Notes: a model not told the origin generated them from the letters alone. Shown: positions 10,292 through 21,435, counted from the first letter of the stretch. The stretch is DNA of 64,000 bases from Candidatus Bipolaricaulis anaerobius (GCF_900465355.1 NZ_LS483254.1:372001-436000); one strand, 5' to 3'. Program-made: numbers and translations.

Positions 10292-10295
<4 letters not shown>
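7632..10295 (-). CDS. hsdR: Type I restriction subunit HsdR with inserted Ig-like domain
   Basis: 887 residues. The N-terminal HSDR_N nuclease has D59, E74 and K76 in the PD-(D/E)xK pattern (KVDYLL..VVEAK). The SF2 translocase has Walker A MATGTGKT (203-210) and motif II DECH (VIIDECHRSGFG), and the second RecA domain ends at IIGRGSRLDS. After a proline-rich linker, residues about 605-690 form a beta-rich module (AVLEGVVFHADTNDLIVGA, DENGRFSFDRLPAG) that looks like a carboxypeptidase-regulatory or Cna-B-like fold. Then the C-terminal EcoEI-type helical domain resumes. It should cleave unmodified DNA with HsdM and HsdS. It overlaps both neighbours by 4 bases. The inserted module is unusual for an intracellular nuclease. 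Confidence 0.93.
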
Positions 10296-12372
<2,077 letters not shown>

Positions 12373-12430
12373 GGCCGAACCAGAACGATCGTACCGACCC
12401 CGCCCGCAGCGGACAACAGGCGGCCTACGT

Positions 12431-13834
12431 TCAGGGGCCGGCCTCCTCCTGGGACGGGGGGCGGATCGCCCACGTCGTCCCCTCGGGGCCATCGCGGAGC
12501 TCGATCCCGAGCTCGCCCAACTGATCCCGCACCCGATCGGCAAGGGCGAACTGCTTCGCGGTACGGAGTTCGGCGCGGAGTTCGATGAGGAGCCGGATCA
12601 GGTCTTCGGCGAGGCCTTCCGTCGCTGGGCGGCCGGCCTGGAACAGGCCGAGGCTCGCCCCGAGCTCCCGCACAACCGCAGCGGCGGCCTTCGCTCCCGC
12701 CACGTCGCCCCCCTGCTGCCGACGGTGCCCCAGCCCCACGATCTCCTGCAGCACCGCGAGGGCAGCGGGGGTGGTGAAGTCCTCCTCCAAGGCGTCGTGG
12801 AACCGCCGCCTGAGCGCGTCGAGCTCCGCGGTGGGCCCGGGGGCGCCCCCGTCGGGGAGGGCCTCCGCCGCCCACAGGAAGTCGTACACCCGGTCCACGG
12901 TGCGCTTCGCCTCCGCCAGGCCGTCGTGGGAGAAGTCGAGCGGTTTCCGCCAGTCGCGGGAGAGGTAGAAGTAGCGCACGGCCTCGCTGCCGTACCGCCC
13001 GACCACGTCGCGGGCGTACTCGAAGTTCCCGATGGACTTCCCCATCCGCTCGCCGCGTACGGTGAGGAGCCCGTTATGGAGCCAGATCCGCACGAACTCC
13101 TTTCCGGTGGCCGCCTCGGCCTGGGCGAGCTCGTTCTCGTGATGGGGGAAGATGAGGTCGCTCCCGCCGGCGTGGATGTCGATCGTCTCCCCGAGGAGAT
13201 CGCGGGACATGACGACGCACTCCGTGTGCCACCCGGGGCGGCCCTCCCCCCACGGGGACGGCCAGGTGGGCTCGCCGGGCTTGCCCTTCTTCCAGAGGGC
13301 GAAGTCGAGCGGATCCCGCTTCCTCTCGTCCACCTCGACCCGCGCCCCTGCCTCCTGCTCGTCCCTCACCCTCCCCGACAGCTTGCCGTACCCCGGGAAG
13401 CTCCGGACGGAGAAGTAGACATCGCCGTCCACGACGTAGGCGTGCCCGGAGGCAACGAGGCCCTGGATGAACGCCACCATCTTGGGGACGTAGTCGGTGG
13501 CCCGGGGAGCGTGGGTCGGCTCCCTTACCCCCAGCGCCGCCAGATCGCGGAAGTACTCTGCGGTGTAGTGGGCAGCCACCGCGGCCGGGGTGCGCCCCTC
13601 CTCCTGGGCGCGGCGGATGATCTTGTCCTCGATGTCGGTCACGTTCTGGACGTAGATCACGGTGTAACCACGGCTCTCCAGGTACCGCCGCAGGGCGTCG
13701 AACACGATCATCGGCCGGGCGTTCCCGATGTGGATGAGGTCGTAGACGGTGGGACCGCAGACGTACATCCGCACCGTGGTGTCGTGGACGACCAGCTCCT
13801 CGAGCTTCCGGGTCAGCGTGTTGTAGAGGCGCAT
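12431..13834 (-). CDS. cysS: Cysteinyl-tRNA synthetase
   Basis: 467 residues, usual length. This class I synthetase charges tRNA-Cys. The HIGH motif is HIGN at 35-38, zinc-binding cysteines include C26 ([10 protein letters not shown]) and the Cys of WHTECVV, followed by HHENE. The KMSKS loop reads RMGKS (263-267), with Arg for Lys and Gly for Ser at two positions; the essential second Lys is present. The C-terminal helical DALR region ends at the stop. A Shine-Dalgarno GGAGGG precedes the ATG. The restriction island begins 58 bases downstream on the same strand, so it may be reached by read-through from cysS. Confidence 0.97.
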   Translation of the reverse strand: MRLYNTLTRKLEELVVHDTTVRMYVCGPTVYDLIHIGNARPMIVFDALRRYLESRGYTVIYVQNVTDIEDKIIRRAQEEGRTPAAVAAHYTAEYFRDLAALGVREPTHAPRATDYVPKMVAFIQGLVASGHAYVVDGDVYFSVRSFPGYGKLSGRVRDEQEAGARVEVDERKRDPLDFALWKKGKPGEPTWPSPWGEGRPGWHTECVVMSRDLLGETIDIHAGGSDLIFPHHENELAQAEAATGKEFVRIWLHNGLLTVRGERMGKSIGNFEYARDVVGRYGSEAVRYFYLSRDWRKPLDFSHDGLAEAKRTVDRVYDFLWAAEALPDGGAPGPTAELDALRRRFHDALEEDFTTPAALAVLQEIVGLGHRRQQGGDVAGAKAAAAVVRELGASLGLFQAGRPATEGLAEDLIRLLIELRAELRTAKQFALADRVRDQLGELGIELRDGPEGTTWAIRPPSQEEAGP

Positions 13835-13913
13835 CAGCTCAGCCCTCCTCTCGCTCGTGCCACGTCGCCAATCCTACGCGGGAACTGGCTCCCTCCCAAG
13901 GCCCGCTCCCGGG

Positions 13914-13919
13914 CATAAT
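13914..13919 (+). promoter_or_regulatory. -10 box CATAAT, 6 nt before start
   Basis: CATAAT ends 6 bases before the ATG at 13926, leaving no room for a Shine-Dalgarno sequence on the transcript. This implies a leaderless mRNA. No good -35 match is visible. Confidence 0.45.
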
Positions 13920-13925
13920 GCGGCC

Positions 13926-14387
13926 ATGGACCTCGGTGCGGTGGGGCAGGTGCTTCTCCTCTCCGCAGCCCCGCTCGCGGAGCTGCGGGGCGGGTTGCCG
14001 CTCGCCCTGTCGCTTGGGTTCTCCCCGGCGACCGCCTACGTCGTCGCGGTGGTGGGGAACCTCCTCCCCGTACCGCTCCTCCTTTTCGGCCTCTCCGCGC
14101 TCATCCCCTCCGCGGGGAGGATCCCCGGGCCCCTCGGCCGGGCCGCCCGGCGCTACCTCACCTGGCAGGAGACCCGCCACCGCACACGGTTTGCGAAGTT
14201 CGGGGAAGGGGCGCTGGTCCTCCTCGTCGCGATCCCCCTCCCGATGACGGGGGCGTGGACGGGGTCCCTCCTCGCCGTCCTGTTCGGGATCCCCTGGCGC
14301 CGCGCGCTCCTCATGATCTCGCTCGGGGTCCTCCTCGCCGGGGTCATCGTCCTCCTCGCCTCGCTCGGCGTGATCGCCGTCTTGTGA
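13926..14387 (+). CDS. COG2426-type small membrane protein (putative multidrug export family)
   Basis: 153 residues. The start at ATG 13926 is chosen over an upstream in-frame ATG because a -10 box lies just before it. About four hydrophobic spans are seen, with the family motif LAELRGGLPLALSLGF near the N-terminus and VAIPLPMTGAWTGSL near residue 120; both are hallmarks of the Sm_multidrug_ex (COG2426) family. Despite the name, function in this family is poorly proven. Divergent from cysS and followed by mgtE, which has its own -10. Confidence 0.75.
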   Translation: MDLGAVGQVLLLSAAPLAELRGGLPLALSLGFSPATAYVVAVVGNLLPVPLLLFGLSALIPSAGRIPGPLGRAARRYLTWQETRHRTRFAKFGEGALVLLVAIPLPMTGAWTGSLLAVLFGIPWRRALLMISLGVLLAGVIVLLASLGVIAVL

Positions 14388-14425
14388 CCCGTTTCGCCTG
14401 ATGTGGCGCGGCGCGGGATGACGGG

Positions 14426-14431
14426 TATAGT
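14426..14431 (+). promoter_or_regulatory. -10 box TATAGT, 8 nt before mgtE start
   Basis: TATAGT with a preceding GGG lies 8 bases before the ATG at 14440. The transcript would be leaderless or nearly so, which excludes a 5' magnesium riboswitch. Confidence 0.5.
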
Positions 14432-14439
14432 CGGGCATC

Positions 14440-15756
14440 ATGGCTGAGGAGAACACCCGGTCCCTGGATATCGCCGAGCTCATCCGCCGTCACCCCGCGG
14501 AGATTGCGGAGATCCTCGCCGCGCTCCGCGAGGAGGAGGCAGTGGAACTCCTGCGCCGCCTTTACCTCCGCCGCGCCGCCGCCGCGCCGCTGGGGGAGAT
14601 GGAGCCCGAGGAGGCGGCGCGGCTCCTCGCCGAGCTCAACCGGGAGGATGCTGCCCACATCCTGTCCCACATGGAGCCCGACGACGCGGTGGACCTCCTC
14701 GCCGAGCTCCCCCCGGAGACGGTGCGGGACATCCTGTCCCGCCTCGAGACGCAGGAGGCGAAGGAGCTAGGGGAACTCCTCTCCTATCCCCCCGACACGG
14801 CGGGCGGGCTCATGTCCACCGAGGTCGTGGCCCTCCCCGCGGACATGACCGCGGAGGAGGCGATCCGGGAACTGCGCGCGAGGGCGGAGGAGGCGGAGAC
14901 CGTCTACTACGCGTACGTCGTGGATGACCGGGGCACGCTCCTGGGGGTCCTGTCCCTGCGCGACCTCGTCCTCGCCCGTCCCACCACCCCGCTCCGCCAG
15001 ATCATGAACGCGGACGCGGTGACCCTCCCCGTGACGATGGACGTGGAGGAAGTGGCCCATCTGTTCGACAAGTACAACTTCCTCGCCCTCCCGGTGGTGG
15101 ACGAGAATCGGAAGCTCCTCGGGATCGTCACGATTGACGACGTCATCGACGTGATCCGCGAGGAAGCGACGGAGGACGTGCTGCGGCTGGGCGGCATCCC
15201 GGCGGGAGAGGAGCACCCGCTCGATCCACCGTTGAGCTCCGTGCGCAAGCGCCTCCCATGGATGATGGCCTACATCCTCCTCGACCTGGCGATCGTTGCC
15301 GTAGTGGCCCACTTCGAGCAGACGATCGCCCAGATCACGTTTGTGGCAAGTCTGATGCCCCTTATCGCCGACATGAGCGGGAACGTGGCGTCCCAGGCGC
15401 TCTCGGTCGCCATCCGCGGGATCGCCACCGGGGAGGTCCAATGGTCCGATCTGCCCCACGTGATGCGAAAGGAGCTCTTGGTCGGCATCCTGAACGGACT
15501 CATGTTGGGGGCGGAGATCGGGCTCATCACGTTCCTCCTGTGGCGGAAGCCCCTGTTCGGAGTGGTGAGCGCGGTGGCCCTGATGGGAAACACGATCGCT
15601 GCCTGTTTCGTCGGGGGGGCTCTCCCCTACGTGCTGAAGCGGCTCCGGCTGGATCCGGCGATGGTCTCGGGCCCCGTGGCGACCACGGTCGCGGACATCA
15701 CCGGGTTCTTCCTCTTCCTCGGACTGGCCACGGCGTTCCTCCCCTACCTCACTTGA
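14440..15756 (+). CDS. mgtE: MgtE-family magnesium transporter
   Basis: 438 residues. The order is a cytoplasmic MgtE_N superhelical domain (about 1-125, repeated AAxLLAEL/PE motifs), a CBS pair (about 130-255, with LMSTEVVALPADMT and IMNADAVTLP), then five membrane spans from about 270 (WMMAYILLDLAIVAVV). The pore region has PLIADMSGNVASQAL, the family signature for Mg2+ selectivity. The Mg2+-sensing N and CBS domains close the channel at high Mg2+. The sequence is complete. Regulation is expected mainly at protein level, since the mRNA seems leaderless. Confidence 0.96.
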   Translation: MAEENTRSLDIAELIRRHPAEIAEILAALREEEAVELLRRLYLRRAAAAPLGEMEPEEAARLLAELNREDAAHILSHMEPDDAVDLLAELPPETVRDILSRLETQEAKELGELLSYPPDTAGGLMSTEVVALPADMTAEEAIRELRARAEEAETVYYAYVVDDRGTLLGVLSLRDLVLARPTTPLRQIMNADAVTLPVTMDVEEVAHLFDKYNFLALPVVDENRKLLGIVTIDDVIDVIREEATEDVLRLGGIPAGEEHPLDPPLSSVRKRLPWMMAYILLDLAIVAVVAHFEQTIAQITFVASLMPLIADMSGNVASQALSVAIRGIATGEVQWSDLPHVMRKELLVGILNGLMLGAEIGLITFLLWRKPLFGVVSAVALMGNTIAACFVGGALPYVLKRLRLDPAMVSGPVATTVADITGFFLFLGLATAFLPYLT

Positions 15757-15799
15757 CCGGGGCCGCCCGCGGGCGGTCGCTCGCCCCCGCTGGGTACGC

Positions 15800-15805
15800 T
15801 ATACT
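15800..15805 (+). promoter_or_regulatory. Possible -10 box TATACT upstream of yajC-secD
   Basis: TATACT lies 140 bases before yajC, within the 188-base gap after mgtE. No convincing -35 is seen. A second candidate, TAGACT, sits near 15918. Either could drive yajC-secD. Confidence 0.35.
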
Positions 15806-15944
15806 CCGGCTCAACCTTTTCGCTCTGCGGCGGCCGGGATCGAACGGGGTCGGGGTGCGCCTTGTGGAGCGTGGGGAGTGCGCTCGTCGCCATTCTGGAT
15901 GGGACGAACGGAGCGCGTAGACTACGGGAAAAAGGAGTGATGGT

Positions 15945-16241
15945 ATGATCGCATACGCTCAGACGGGGACCGAGACGACGACCCAGTCCATGATCACCCT
16001 CGTCGTGATGCTGGTGGCGTTCGCCGCCATCTTCTACTTCCTCCTCATCCGGCCCCAGCGCCGGCATCAGAAGGAGCATCGCGACCTCCTCGGATCGCTC
16101 AAGCGCGGGGATCGTGTGGTCACTGCGGGCGGGATCCTCGGCACGATCGAGGACATCAGCGAGGATTCGGTTCTCCTCGCCGTTGAGGATGGGAAGATCC
16201 GGCTTTCGAAGGGCAGCATCGTGGACAAGGTGCGGAAGTAG
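15945..16241 (+). CDS. yajC: Sec translocon accessory subunit YajC
   Basis: 98 residues. One N-terminal membrane span (MITLVVMLVAFAAIFYFLLI, about residues 16-35) is followed by the YajC signature RPQRRHQKEH and a small basic soluble domain (LKRGDRVVTAGGILGTIEDI). YajC associates with SecDF at the SecYEG channel. A strong AAGGAG sits 7-8 bases before the ATG. secD follows after 8 bases, so the two form an operon. Confidence 0.95.
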   Translation: MIAYAQTGTETTTQSMITLVVMLVAFAAIFYFLLIRPQRRHQKEHRDLLGSLKRGDRVVTAGGILGTIEDISEDSVLLAVEDGKIRLSKGSIVDKVRK

Positions 16242-16249
16242 GTGCGACG

Positions 16250-17644
16250 ATGAAACGTTCGGACTGGGTTCGGTTTGGCTTCGTACTGGCAGCCCTCTTC
16301 GCCTCGATTGGCCTCCTCTACCCGTTCTTCCCGTTCCAGGACGTGATCAAGCTCGGCCTGGATCTCCAGGGAGGGGTGCGCCTCGTGCTCGAGGCGCAGG
16401 TCCTCGACCCGGCGACGGGCGAGCTCATCCCGCTTCGCGAGTCCCAGCTCGAACCGGCGAAGCAGCAGGACGCGGTGAACCAGCTGGTGACGATCTTCTC
16501 GGAGCGGGTGGACCAGTATGGGATGGTCAACGCCGAGATCCGGCCCTTGGGACGGGATCGGGTCGAGGTCAAGATCCCCAAGGTCCAGGACCCGGAAGAG
16601 GCGCAGAGGCTCCTCGGGAGCACCGCCCTCCTCGAGTTCCGCAAGGTGATCGAGGCCTCTTCCAACCGGGAGGACCTCGAAGCGCGCAAGGGGTTCCTGT
16701 TCGATGTCCTGCCCAACAAGGACCAGAGCGAGTGGTACCTCGTCGAGGTCGAGCCGCTTCTCACCGGGGACGTCCTCGACAACGCGGTGGTCCGCACCTC
16801 CACCGACCCGCGCAACCCCGGGTTCCTCATTGCCCTCACCTTCAATCGTGACGGGGCAGAGAAGTTCGCCGAGGCCATCCGGCGCATGCAGGTGAACGAT
16901 CGGTTGGCGATCATCCTCGACAACGTGGTCTACTCCGCCCCGCTCGTGGCCGACTCGATCAAGCAGGCGGCCCAGCAGGGGTGGAGGGCTGTTCAGGACT
17001 CAACGACGATCACCGGCCGGTTCACCCTCGACGAGGCGAAGCTCCTTGCGGCCGTGCTCCGGTCCGGGGCCCTCCCGACCCAGGTGGCGATCATCGAACA
17101 GCAGACGATCGGCCCGACCCTCGGCGCGGAATACGTGCGGCGGGGGATGACCGCCCTCGTGGCAAGCTTCGCCCTCGTCCTCGTCTACATGCTCGTCTAC
17201 TACCGCTGGTTGGGGATCGTTGCCGACGCCGGGCTGGTGATGACGATGCTCCTCGTGTTCGCCGCGCTGCGCGCGTTCGGGGCGACCCTCACCCTGCCCG
17301 GGATCGCGGGGCTCGTCCTCACCATCGGCATGGCGGTGGATGCGAACGTGATCATCTTCGAGCGGATCAAGGAGGAGCGCCGCACGGGCAAGGCCCCCAG
17401 GGCGTGCGTCACCGCTGGGTTCGCGAAGTCCCTGTCTGCGATCCTCGACGCAAACATCACCACGCTCATCGTGGCGTTCATCTTGTTCCTGTTGGGCTCG
17501 GGGCCGGTGGAGGGATTCGGGATCACGCTGGGATTGGGGATCGTGGCCTCGATGTTCTCCTCCCTCGTCCTGTCTCGCCTCCTCCTCGAGACGACGGGGC
17601 TGGGGGAGTTCATCCCGGTCCGGTCCGCGCCAGACCGAGGGTGA
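16250..17644 (+). CDS. secD: Protein translocase subunit SecD
   Basis: 464 residues. First membrane span at 9-27, then LGLDLQGGVRLVLEA, the periplasmic P1 base and head domains, and five spans from about 290 (GMTALVASFALVLVYMLVYY). The conserved membrane motifs GMAVDANVIIFERIKEE and DANITTLI carry the residues linked to proton-driven pulling of exported chains. secF normally follows or is fused, but here the next gene is holA on the opposite strand, whose 3' end overlaps secD by 35 bases. SecF must be encoded elsewhere or be missing. Confidence 0.96.
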   Translation: MKRSDWVRFGFVLAALFASIGLLYPFFPFQDVIKLGLDLQGGVRLVLEAQVLDPATGELIPLRESQLEPAKQQDAVNQLVTIFSERVDQYGMVNAEIRPLGRDRVEVKIPKVQDPEEAQRLLGSTALLEFRKVIEASSNREDLEARKGFLFDVLPNKDQSEWYLVEVEPLLTGDVLDNAVVRTSTDPRNPGFLIALTFNRDGAEKFAEAIRRMQVNDRLAIILDNVVYSAPLVADSIKQAAQQGWRAVQDSTTITGRFTLDEAKLLAAVLRSGALPTQVAIIEQQTIGPTLGAEYVRRGMTALVASFALVLVYMLVYYRWLGIVADAGLVMTMLLVFAALRAFGATLTLPGIAGLVLTIGMAVDANVIIFERIKEERRTGKAPRACVTAGFAKSLSAILDANITTLIVAFILFLLGSGPVEGFGITLGLGIVASMFSSLVLSRLLLETTGLGEFIPVRSAPDRG

Positions 17645-18506
17645 ACTGGTGCAGGGCAGCCTCAGGGGAGATCTGGCCGGTCTTGATCTGGAGGTCAAGC
17701 GCCTGAAGGGAGGCAAGGAGCCCGACGAGCCTTGCCTCCCCCCAGCGGCGGGCCTGGTCGAGCCGCCGCCGGACAAGCCAGGGCGGGCCGGCCGGCTCGC
17801 GGCCGTCCTCGCTCGCGGCGAGGGCAGCGAGGAGCGCCCGCACGTGGCCGACGAGGGAGAAGAAGAGGGGGGACGGGTTCCCACCCGCGGCGAGGAGACG
17901 CCGTAGCTCGGCCAGGGCGGCGGGGATCTCCCGCGACCCCACGGCGTCGAGGTACGCGTACGCCGGCCCCGAAGAGGAGGAGAGGAGCTCCCGCCACCGC
18001 GCGGGGAGCCGTTCCCCCTTCCACAGGGAGAGCTTCTCCACCTCCTGGGAGAGGAGGAGCGTGTTCCCCCCCGCCGCCTCGATGAGGGGGTCCACCACCG
18101 CGGCCGTCCCCGCCAGGCCCGCCTCGGAGAGGAGCTCGGAGGTGAGGGCCCGCAGAGTGCGGCCGGTCGGCGTGGGGAAGGACGTGGCTTCCTCGGCGGC
18201 CTGCACCACAGGGCCCCTCAGTGCAGCGCCGACGAAAGCCACCCCGAGGTCGGGCGGCACCCCCCGCGCCAGCGCCCGCACCAGCCGCTCCTCCCCCATC
18301 AGGGGGTCCGCCCGGCGGACGACGATCGCCCGCGGCTCCCCGAACAGGTCCGCGCTCCCCAGCTCCTCGATCAGCCGATCGAGGCACGGTTCGTCCCCGA
18401 ACAGGACCACCCGCCGCGCTTGGCCCCACGACCCCAGCGCCCGGGCGAGGGCCCGCTCCGCAAGGAGCGGGTCCCCCCAGTAGGCGACGATCCGCGGCCC
18501 GGCCAT
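17610..18506 (-). CDS. holA: DNA polymerase III subunit delta
   Basis: 298 residues, close to family length. The N-terminal AAA+-like fold lacks a Walker A, as expected for delta (AYWGDPLLAERALARAL, PRAIVVRRADPL). The C-terminal collar domain includes NTLLLSQEVEKLSLW and PSPLFFSLVGHVRALL and ends QIKTGQISPEAAL, the typical delta tail. Delta opens the sliding clamp within the clamp loader. A GGGAGGT Shine-Dalgarno precedes the ATG. Its 3' end overlaps secD on the other strand. Confidence 0.9.
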   Translation of the reverse strand: MAGPRIVAYWGDPLLAERALARALGSWGQARRVVLFGDEPCLDRLIEELGSADLFGEPRAIVVRRADPLMGEERLVRALARGVPPDLGVAFVGAALRGPVVQAAEEATSFPTPTGRTLRALTSELLSEAGLAGTAAVVDPLIEAAGGNTLLLSQEVEKLSLWKGERLPARWRELLSSSSGPAYAYLDAVGSREIPAALAELRRLLAAGGNPSPLFFSLVGHVRALLAALAASEDGREPAGPPWLVRRRLDQARRWGEARLVGLLASLQALDLQIKTGQISPEAALHQFTLGLARTGPG

Positions 18507-18536
18507 CGCCGAACGTTACCTCCCCCCGGACACGGC

Positions 18537-18542
18537 TACAAT
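18537..18542 (+). promoter_or_regulatory. -10 box TACAAT for tRNA-Leu-plsX
   Basis: TACAAT lies 39 bases before the tRNA. The -35 region is GC-rich and not clear. It overlaps the holA 5' leader on the other strand. Confidence 0.45.
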
Positions 18543-18581
18543 GTTGAGCTTGTGGGCCCATGCGGCTACCATCCCTCCCGC

Positions 18582-18668
18582 GCCGAGGTGGCGGAATTGG
18601 CAGACGCGCTGTCTTGAGGGGGCAGTGGGCTTCGGCCTGTGTGGGTTCAAATCCCACCCTCGGCACCA
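18582..18668 (+). tRNA. tRNA-Leu (anticodon GAG)
   Basis: The acceptor stem GCCGAGG pairs with CCTCGGC (18658-18664), followed by discriminator A and an encoded CCA (18666-18668). The anticodon stem CTGTC/GGCAG encloses the loop TTGAGGG, so the anticodon is GAG, reading CUC and CUU. A long variable arm (GGGC TTCG GCCT) marks the class II tRNA. The T-arm GTGGG TTCAAAT CCCAC is canonical. It ends 6 bases before plsX, so both likely come from one transcript. Confidence 0.96.
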
Positions 18669-18674
18669 GGACCG

Positions 18675-19715
18675 GTGGAGCCGCGCATCGTCGTGGACGT
18701 GATGGGGGCTGATCGCCCTCCTGCCGAGCTCGCGGGGGGGGCGATCCGCGCTGCTACGGCCCTCCCGATCCGACTCATCCTCGTCGCCCATCGGCCGCTC
18801 CTCCCACCCCTTCCCCCCGGAGTGGAAGTCCTCGAGTGCCCGCCGGCTCCCGAGCACGAGGAGGGGGCGACCCGCGTCGCACGCCGGGAGGACACCTCGA
18901 TCGCCCGGGGCCTGGACGCGCTCCGCCGGGGAGAGGCGGATGCGTTCCTCTCCCCCGGCAGCACAGGGGCGGTGGTCAGCGCAGCCATCCTCCGTCTGGG
19001 GCGGCTTCCCGGGGTGGTCCGCCCCGGGCTCTGCGCCTCGCTCCCCACCCTCCGCGGCGAGGTGCTCCTCATCGACGCGGGGGCCACCGCCGATTCCAAG
19101 CCCGCCCACCTCGTTCAGTTCGCGGACCTCGGTGCGGCCTACGCCCAGGCGGTGCTCGGCATCCCCTCGCCCACGGTGGGCCTCCTCAACATCGGGACCG
19201 AGCACGGGAAGGGGGACGCCCTCACCCGGGAAGCCCATCCCTTGCTTGCCCGTACGGCGGGGTTTGTGGGCAACGTCGAGCCCCATACGATCCTCACCGA
19301 GCGGCCGGTGGATGTCGTCGTCGCGGGCGGGTTCAGCGGGAACCTGTTCTTGAAGGCGGTCGAGGGGGGAGCGGAGGCGGTCCTGACGATGGTGAAGGGC
19401 GCCCTCCGGAGCTCGGCCCGCGCCCGGCTCGGGGCCTTGCTCTCCCGTCGGGCGCTGCGCGCGGTGGCGCAGAGCCTCCGCTACGAGGAGCACAACGCTG
19501 CCCCCCTCCTCGGGGTGAACGGCCTCGTGACCGTCGCCCACGGCCGGTCCGACGCCGCGGCGATCGAGGGAGCCCTGCGACGCACGTTTCAGGCCAGCCG
19601 ATCCCAGATCGTGGAGGTCCTTCGCTCCCGCCTTTCCTCCCCTCCCGCCGAGCCGGGGCTTGCCAACCCGGGGGATCCCCGGGTACCCTCCGCCACCCCC
19701 ACGGCCGCGGCCTGA
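18675..19715 (+). CDS. plsX: Phosphate acyltransferase PlsX
   Basis: 346 residues from GTG 18675. An upstream in-frame ATG lies inside the tRNA and is rejected. It begins [16 protein letters not shown], the PlsX signature, and carries [39 protein letters not shown] and [14 protein letters not shown]. PlsX converts acyl-ACP to acyl-phosphate for PlsY, encoded at 49015-49662. The C-terminal 25 residues are proline-rich and probably disordered. acpP follows with its own promoter. The usual partner rpmF is instead at 44325. Confidence 0.95.
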   Translation: MEPRIVVDVMGADRPPAELAGGAIRAATALPIRLILVAHRPLLPPLPPGVEVLECPPAPEHEEGATRVARREDTSIARGLDALRRGEADAFLSPGSTGAVVSAAILRLGRLPGVVRPGLCASLPTLRGEVLLIDAGATADSKPAHLVQFADLGAAYAQAVLGIPSPTVGLLNIGTEHGKGDALTREAHPLLARTAGFVGNVEPHTILTERPVDVVVAGGFSGNLFLKAVEGGAEAVLTMVKGALRSSARARLGALLSRRALRAVAQSLRYEEHNAAPLLGVNGLVTVAHGRSDAAAIEGALRRTFQASRSQIVEVLRSRLSSPPAEPGLANPGDPRVPSATPTAAA

Positions 19716-19737
19716 GGGCCGCCACAGGGGAGTGGTG

Positions 19738-19766
19738 TTGCGCCGTGCCGGGGGGCCCTATATAAC
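19738..19766 (+). promoter_or_regulatory. Promoter of acpP (TTGCGC-17-TATAAC)
   Basis: TTGCGC at 19738-19743 and TATAAC at 19761-19766 with a 17-base spacer. Transcription would start about 50 bases before acpP. Confidence 0.6.
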
Positions 19767-19824
19767 TGGCCCACGCTTGGGACGGCGCCGCCCCGCGGTG
19801 GGGCAGCGAGGAGGTGTGGGATCT

Positions 19825-20085
19825 ATGAGTGAGATTGCCGATCGGGTACGGGAGATCATCGCCGAGCAGCTGATGGTGGACCTCGATGAGATCACCGATG
19901 AAGCGTCGTTTGTGAACGACCTCGGTGCGGACTCCCTCGATACGGTCGAGCTGATCATGGAGTTCGAGGACGAGTTCGGGATTGAGATCCCGGACCAGTA
20001 CGCGGAGAACATCGCCACGGTGGGGGAGGCGATCGCCTACATCGAGGCCCGCGTCCACGAAAGGGAAGGGGCGGGCGGGGCGTAG
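19825..20085 (+). CDS. acpP: Acyl carrier protein
   Basis: 86 residues, acidic, four-helix ACP. The phosphopantetheine attachment serine is S37 in [12 protein letters not shown] 19825 is chosen because GAGGAGG lies 9 bases before it and homology starts at [11 protein letters not shown]. It carries growing acyl chains for fatty acid and phospholipid synthesis and fits with plsX just upstream. The C-terminus has a few extra charged residues. asnS follows after 23 bases. Confidence 0.97.
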   Translation: MSEIADRVREIIAEQLMVDLDEITDEASFVNDLGADSLDTVELIMEFEDEFGIEIPDQYAENIATVGEAIAYIEARVHEREGAGGA

Positions 20086-20108
20086 GGGACGCCACCCGGA
20101 GGCGGACG

Positions 20109-21404
20109 ATGAGATCCGTGTACATCGAGGAACTGGGCCAGCACGTGGGGAGCGAGGTGCTCATCCAGGGCTGGCTCTACAACAAGCGCTCCTCGGGCAA
20201 GGTGCGGTTCGTGCTCGTGCGGGACGGGACGGGCCTCGTTCAGGGGGTCGTCACCCCCACGGCGGATCCGGCCGCGTTCGCGCTCGCGGACTCCCTTCCC
20301 CAGGAAGCATCGCTCCGCATGGGGGGGACGGTGAGGGCCGAACCGCGCGCCCCCGGCGGGTTTGAGGTCACCGTGACCCACCTTGAACCGGTCCATATCC
20401 CGACCGCGCCGTTCCCGATCGGGCTCAAGGAACATGGGCCCGGGTTCCTGATGGACCACCGCCACCTCTGGATCCGCAGCCGCCGTCAGACGCCGATCCT
20501 CCGCCTGCGGGATGCGGTGCTGTGGGCGATCCGCTCCTTCTTCCACGAGCGGAGGTTCGTGGCCACCGAGGCCCCGGTCCTCGTCGGGACCGCGGTTGAG
20601 GGGACGACGACCCTGTTCCCATTGGACTATTTTGGGACACCGGCCTACCTCTCCCAGTCCGGCCAGCTCTACCTCGAGGCGACGTGCGCGGCGCTGGGGA
20701 AGGTGTACTGGATCGGTCCCGTGTTTCGGGCGGAGAAGTCGAAGACCCGCCGCCACCTGACCGAGTTCTGGATGGCCGAGGCGGAGCAAGCGTTCCTCGA
20801 CCACGAGGGGAACCTCGCCCTCCAGGAGGACCTCGTGCGCTACGTCGTCGAATCGGTGGTGGCGGAACGCCCCCGCGATCTGGACGAACTGGAGCGCGAT
20901 TCGTCCCTCCTGCGCCGTGAGGTGGCCGAGCCGTTCGCCCGGGTCACGTACCACGAGGCGGTGGCCCTTGTCCAGGCGGCGGGGGTGGCGATGGAGGTTG
21001 GGGACGACTTCGGGGCCCCGGCGGAGGACGCGTTGTCGCAGCACTTCGGCCGCCCGGTGTTCGTGGAACGGTTCCCCGCTGCGATCAAACCGTTCTACAT
21101 GAAGCGCGATCCGGGGCGGCCCGACCTCGCCCTGTGTGCGGACCTCATCGCCCCCGAGGGCTACGGGGAGATCATCGGTGGCTCGCAGCGCGTGGACAGG
21201 GAGGAGGAGCTCCTGGCCCAACTGCGGGAGGCGGGCCTCCCGGAGGAGCCCTACCGCTGGTACCTCGATCTCCGCCGCTGGGGTGCGGTCCCCCATTCCG
21301 GGTTCGGCCTCGGCGTGGAACGGACCGTGCAGTGGATCGCCGGAATACCCCACATCCGCGAGGCGATCCCGTTCCCGCGGACCCTCGACCGCCTGTACCC
21401 TTGA
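20109..21404 (+). CDS. asnS: Asparaginyl-tRNA synthetase
   Basis: 431 residues, class IIb synthetase. An N-terminal OB-fold (about 1-100, VLIQGWLYNKRSSGKVRFV) binds the anticodon; the catalytic core has motif 2 (GPVFRAEKSKTRRHLTEFWM) and motif 3 (GFGLGVERTVQWIAG). The tail IPHIREAIPFPRTLDRLYP is the AsnRS form; AspRS enzymes differ here. Having AsnRS means Asn-tRNA can be charged directly. A GGAGG precedes the ATG. Promoter-like TTGAGG overlaps its stop codon. Confidence 0.93.
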   Translation: MRSVYIEELGQHVGSEVLIQGWLYNKRSSGKVRFVLVRDGTGLVQGVVTPTADPAAFALADSLPQEASLRMGGTVRAEPRAPGGFEVTVTHLEPVHIPTAPFPIGLKEHGPGFLMDHRHLWIRSRRQTPILRLRDAVLWAIRSFFHERRFVATEAPVLVGTAVEGTTTLFPLDYFGTPAYLSQSGQLYLEATCAALGKVYWIGPVFRAEKSKTRRHLTEFWMAEAEQAFLDHEGNLALQEDLVRYVVESVVAERPRDLDELERDSSLLRREVAEPFARVTYHEAVALVQAAGVAMEVGDDFGAPAEDALSQHFGRPVFVERFPAAIKPFYMKRDPGRPDLALCADLIAPEGYGEIIGGSQRVDREEELLAQLREAGLPEEPYRWYLDLRRWGAVPHSGFGLGVERTVQWIAGIPHIREAIPFPRTLDRLYP

Positions 21405-21429
21405 GGGTGAGGGTGGCGTGGGTTACACT
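21401..21429 (+). promoter_or_regulatory. Promoter TTGAGG-17-TACACT after asnS
   Basis: TTGAGG (21401-21406) and TACACT (21424-21429) are 17 bases apart and point into a 200-base region with no good plus-strand gene. It may drive a small RNA. Confidence 0.5.
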
Positions 21430-21435
21430 GGGGGC

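Noticed and set aside
14390-14440. Magnesium riboswitch (M-box) for mgtE
   Set aside because: The -10 box sits 8 bases before the ATG and the gap to the previous gene is 52 bases, leaving no room for an M-box.
18639-18674. ATG start for plsX at 18639
   Set aside because: It lies inside the tRNA-Leu gene; homology to PlsX starts only at the GTG at 18675.
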